Source: JAVBQB01 sp031549265
Lineage (GTDB): Bacteria > Bacillota > Clostridia > Oscillospirales > JAVBQB01
Direction: 5' to 3'
DNA length: 64,000 nucleotides
Assembly: GCA_031549265.1 (NCBI GenBank)
Contig: JAVBQB010000002.1
Location: forward strand, 883,242-947,241
Both the position numbers and the translations under genes were made by a program. Positions 61,718-64,000 of this stretch are shown in pieces (positions within the stretch are counted from its first letter, which is position 1; each line of letters starts with the position of its first letter). The notes under the pieces are model-generated. The model ran no database searches and was not told where the DNA came from. It saw only the letters and a program-made list of their open reading frames with translations.

Positions 61718-62674
61718 ATGAAAAAAGTGACTAAAATTGTTATAATCTCGGTAATTGCACTTATTGCGCTCATTGTGGTTTTAGATGGATTCTTTATACT
61801 TGGTCAGGCGGAGAGCGCCCTGGTACTGAGGTTTGGACGCATCGAATCGGTATACGTCAAGGATGAAGAGCAGGCGAAAATGATCAAGCAAGAGATCGCC
61901 AGCTATCCGGAGCTTAAGGATACGCCCATTCACTACGGCACCGGGCTGAAAATGAAGATTCCGTTTATCGACTCGACGGTCAAATACACCAGTAAGCTCA
62001 TGACTTACGACACAAGGTCGGATCAGATCATCGCGCGCGATAAAAAGGCGCTGATCTTCGACAATAACGCCCAGTGGCAGATACGCAACCCGGTTCTCTT
62101 CTTCGTCAGTGTAAAAACGATTCCGGCAGCCAAAAACAATATCAATAACTACCTTTACGCACGTATGCGCGATAAGGTTGGTAAAATGGATTCAACAACC
62201 GTAATCGCCGACAAAAATGAAGTTGAGACTATGCTGCTGGAACTCGACCAGGAAGTTTCAGACCAGACCAAGAAGTTTGGCGTTACCGTATTTGACATCC
62301 GAATCAAGCGCACAGACCTTCCGCAGGACATCTATAACAGTATTTACCAGCGCATGATTACAGAGCGAAACCGCATCGCGACCCAATACCGCTCCGAGGG
62401 AGAGCAGTCGGCAATTGAAATAAGGTCAAAAACCGACAGGGAAGTAATGGAGATTACCTCAGAGGCCAGGAAGAAAGCCGAAACCATCAAGGGTGAGGGC
62501 GACCAGGAGGCGGCCCGCGTATTCAACATTACCTACGGCAAGAATCCGTCTTTCTTCGAGTTTTACAACCTGCTTGAAACCTACCGAACAACAATTGGCA
62601 ATTCGAGCACGATGGTAATCCCGCTTAACAGTCCGTTTGCGAAGTATCTGCTGAGCGGCGGGGGACTACAGTAA
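61718..62674 (+). CDS. hflC: HflC, SPFH-domain membrane protein
   Basis: Partner of HflK. One N-terminal membrane segment (about 5-27), then the SPFH domain (GQAESALVLRFGRIESVY near 29), PFIDSTVKYTSK near 83, the conserved DIRIKRTDLPQDI near 190, and a Glu/Lys-rich coiled coil. 318 residues. ATG 61718 with GAGGGGTGATT 7 bases upstream is preferred to GTG 61709. Its stop is followed by a strong terminator, closing the metA-hflKC unit. Confidence 0.93.
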   Translation: MKKVTKIVIISVIALIALIVVLDGFFILGQAESALVLRFGRIESVYVKDEEQAKMIKQEIASYPELKDTPIHYGTGLKMKIPFIDSTVKYTSKLMTYDTRSDQIIARDKKALIFDNNAQWQIRNPVLFFVSVKTIPAAKNNINNYLYARMRDKVGKMDSTTVIADKNEVETMLLELDQEVSDQTKKFGVTVFDIRIKRTDLPQDIYNSIYQRMITERNRIATQYRSEGEQSAIEIRSKTDREVMEITSEARKKAETIKGEGDQEAARVFNITYGKNPSFFEFYNLLETYRTTIGNSSTMVIPLNSPFAKYLLSGGGLQ

Positions 62675-62682
62675 TATATCAG

Positions 62683-62715
62683 GCCCCGAGACTTCGCTGT
62701 CTCGGGGCTTTCGTT
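62683..62715 (+). terminator. Rho-independent terminator after hflC
   Basis: GCCCCGAGAC, loop TTCGCT, GTCTCGGGGC (62683-62708), then TTTCGTTT. Confidence 0.9.
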
Positions 62716-62727
62716 TGGAGATTATTA

Positions 62728-63708
62728 ATGGTATACATCGAAACAGGATCCGTAGACGCCGCGTGGAACCTCGCCTGCGAGGAATATGTCTTGACCAGTC
62801 TGCCGTTTGACAGTGTTCTGATGCTATGGCAGAACGCGAATGCGGTGATTGTCGGCAGGTATCAGATTGCCGAGTCTGAAGTGAATCAGGCGGAAGCGAG
62901 AATGATCGGGGCGGATATTGTCCGCAGAATCAGCGGCGGCGGCGCGGTTTACCACGATCTTGGCAACTTAAATTATACACTGATCTCAAAAGCGGCGTTT
63001 ATGGACTCAGGTGAGATATCAAAGCAGTCGGCCTTTATTGTTGACGCGTTGGTTAAGTTGGGTATACCCGCGGAGTTTGAAGGCAGAAACGACGTTACCG
63101 TCTTAGGCAGAAAGGTGTCCGGCGCCGCGCAGACATTTCAAAACGACAGGCTCCTGCACCATGGAACATTGCTTTTCAGCTCCGATCTGCAAAAACTGAG
63201 CAGAGTATTGAGCGGGGATCCGAGGAAATTTGAAGGAAAGCATATTAAATCAATCAGGCAGAGAGTTGGAAATATTAAGGAATTATGCGAGCTGAGTTAT
63301 GGTATTGAAGAATTTTGGAGAGAGTTCAAAAGATCAATTAATAATGAGATCGACGAATATTCGCTGACAAATCAGGACAAATTGGCTATAGACCGCCTTC
63401 GCAAGGACAAATATTGCGCCTCATCCTGGAATTTTGGAGCCGCCCCGGACTATAATTTCGAGAATAGTATAAGGACGGACATTGGAACTGTCGGTTGTCG
63501 GCTGCAAATCTGCGACGGTGTAATTGAGCTTTGCAGGTTATTCGGAGATTTTTTAGGCGTTATTCCGGTGGAAGATATACAAAATAGTTTGACCGGAACG
63601 CGCTATGATAAGGAATCGATTCGGAGCAAACTTGCCGCAAAAGAGCTTGATTTGGTGCATGGAGGAGTAACGGCTAACGAACTACAAATTCTGATCATCG
63701 ATTATTAG
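62728..63708 (+). CDS. lplA: Lipoate--protein ligase
   Basis: Attaches exogenous lipoate to lipoyl domains (for example GcvH or 2-oxoacid dehydrogenases). RRISGGGAVYHDLGNLNYT near residues 72-90 binds the lipoyl moiety and GRKVSGAAQ near 127 carries the catalytic Lys. A C-terminal accessory domain is present (from about 240), as in the full-length LplA group; 326 residues. GGAG precedes ATG 62728. No lipoylated substrate gene is in the window. LipM-type octanoyltransferase is an alternative, but the C-terminal domain favours LplA. Confidence 0.88.
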   Translation: MVYIETGSVDAAWNLACEEYVLTSLPFDSVLMLWQNANAVIVGRYQIAESEVNQAEARMIGADIVRRISGGGAVYHDLGNLNYTLISKAAFMDSGEISKQSAFIVDALVKLGIPAEFEGRNDVTVLGRKVSGAAQTFQNDRLLHHGTLLFSSDLQKLSRVLSGDPRKFEGKHIKSIRQRVGNIKELCELSYGIEEFWREFKRSINNEIDEYSLTNQDKLAIDRLRKDKYCASSWNFGAAPDYNFENSIRTDIGTVGCRLQICDGVIELCRLFGDFLGVIPVEDIQNSLTGTRYDKESIRSKLAAKELDLVHGGVTANELQILIIDY

Positions 63709-63751
63709 AGAATCTTGTCATTAAAAGACAATAAAAAAGTATAAAAAGGTA

Positions 63752-63780
63752 TTGACTTTGACTTGATGCTTTGCTATACT
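63752..63780 (+). promoter_or_regulatory. Strong sigma-A promoter near the window end
   Basis: TTGACT (63752-63757), 17-base spacer, TATACT (63775-63780). No large gene starts within the next 200 bases, so it drives a leader or an RNA. Confidence 0.75.
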
Positions 63781-64000
63781 AAATAAGCGCTCAAGAGAGC
63801 CGAGGAAAACTTCGAATGATGACGAATCCGGTTACTGATCGGTTCTGGCATACGGAGCTCCTCCGATAGCATGAGGCGCAAGCACCTTGGAAATTAAATA
63901 ACGTGACAAGAATACGCCAGAATAAGGGTCTCCGAGCTTTTGCAGCGATGCGGGAGCGAAGAGGAAACAAAAATAATAAGCCAAGAGACGGCTCTATTAT
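63781..64000 (+). other. Unidentified leader or RNA, cut by the window end
   Basis: 220 bases after the promoter. Hairpins seen: GAATCCG/CGGTTC (63824-63845), CGGAG-CTC-CTCCG (63853-63865) and CTCC/GGGAG (about 63930-63955). A 17-codon frame (63816-63869) follows GAGGAAAA. A K/R-rich frame opens at GTG 63903 and runs off the end. It does not match the riboswitch classes I can recall, so it remains unassigned. Confidence 0.4.

Noticed and set aside
63781..64000. glmS ribozyme, c-di-AMP or M-box riboswitch at the window end
   Set aside because: Short local resemblances occur (for example AGCGCT and GAATCCGG) but the required conserved blocks are absent or in the wrong order.
1..64000. CRISPR array, insertion sequence, prophage or toxin-antitoxin system
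   Set aside because: No regularly spaced repeats, transposase or integrase motifs, or small toxin-like gene pairs were seen.

Overview
The window looks like one contiguous stretch of core chromosome from a spore-forming, diderm-negative Clostridia-type Firmicute, probably near the Ruminococcaceae/Oscillospiraceae. Base composition is close to half GC by eye (not computed). The taxonomic guess rests on the sporulation genes (yqfD, spo0A, spoIVB, spoVG, sigG, dpaAB), the gene orders yqfD-phoH-ybeY-dgkA-era-recO and rapZ-yvcK-whiA, a DNPR motif in MurE (meso-diaminopimelate wall), HPr with both His15 and Ser46, and strong GGAGG ribosome sites. I see no transposase, phage or CRISPR array.

1-9.9 kb (+): end of yqfD, then phoH, ybeY, dgkA, era, recO and mutS2, mostly overlapping or nearly so, followed by a monocistronic HPr gene and uvrC-rsmD-coaD with a coiled-coil protein. 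10.7-25.2 kb (+): the division and cell-wall (dcw) cluster mraZ-rsmH-ftsL-PBP-murE-murF-mraY-ftsW-murG-murA-ftsQ-ftsZ. It lacks murD, murC and ftsA; murC (45.5 kb) and murB (27.5 kb) stand apart. A sigma-A promoter followed by 10-bp-phased MraZ-type boxes precedes mraZ. murG has no ATG, GTG or TTG start and appears to begin at ATC.

25.2-36 kb (+): corA, a lipoprotein, murB-rapZ-yvcK-whiA-dnaE and pfkA. 36-38.2 kb (-): spoIVB-spo0A. 38.7-40.7 kb (+): a PocR-domain AraC regulator and a stand-alone corrinoid protein without a methyltransferase. 40.7-45.2 kb (-): dpaAB, then cca with a UgtP-like glycosyltransferase, and spoVG. 45.5-50 kb: murC (+), mreB and comFC (-), sigG (+) with a sigma-F-like promoter.

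50-55.3 kb (-) is the most accessory-looking part: a PhzF-like protein, a large nested inverted repeat, a chemoreceptor, a methyltransferase, a lipoprotein, a tRNA 3'-end-like fragment and tRNA-Pro(CGG). 55.3-58.9 kb (+): an FMN riboswitch with ribU, a small membrane protein and a RecD2-like helicase. 59.5-64 kb (+): metA (acetyl-CoA type) with a structured leader, hflK-hflC, a lipoate ligase, and at the window edge a strong promoter followed by an unidentified leader or RNA.

Taken together, the window supplies peptidoglycan precursor synthesis from MurA to MurG apart from MurD, the septal machinery, elongation (MreB), the sporulation master switch, the SpoIVB checkpoint protease, the forespore sigma factor and dipicolinate synthesis. 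Several genes (ybeY, mraZ, the PBP, ftsW, dpaB, spoVG, sigG) seem to start at TTG. All promoters and hairpins were found by eye and none has been tested computationally.
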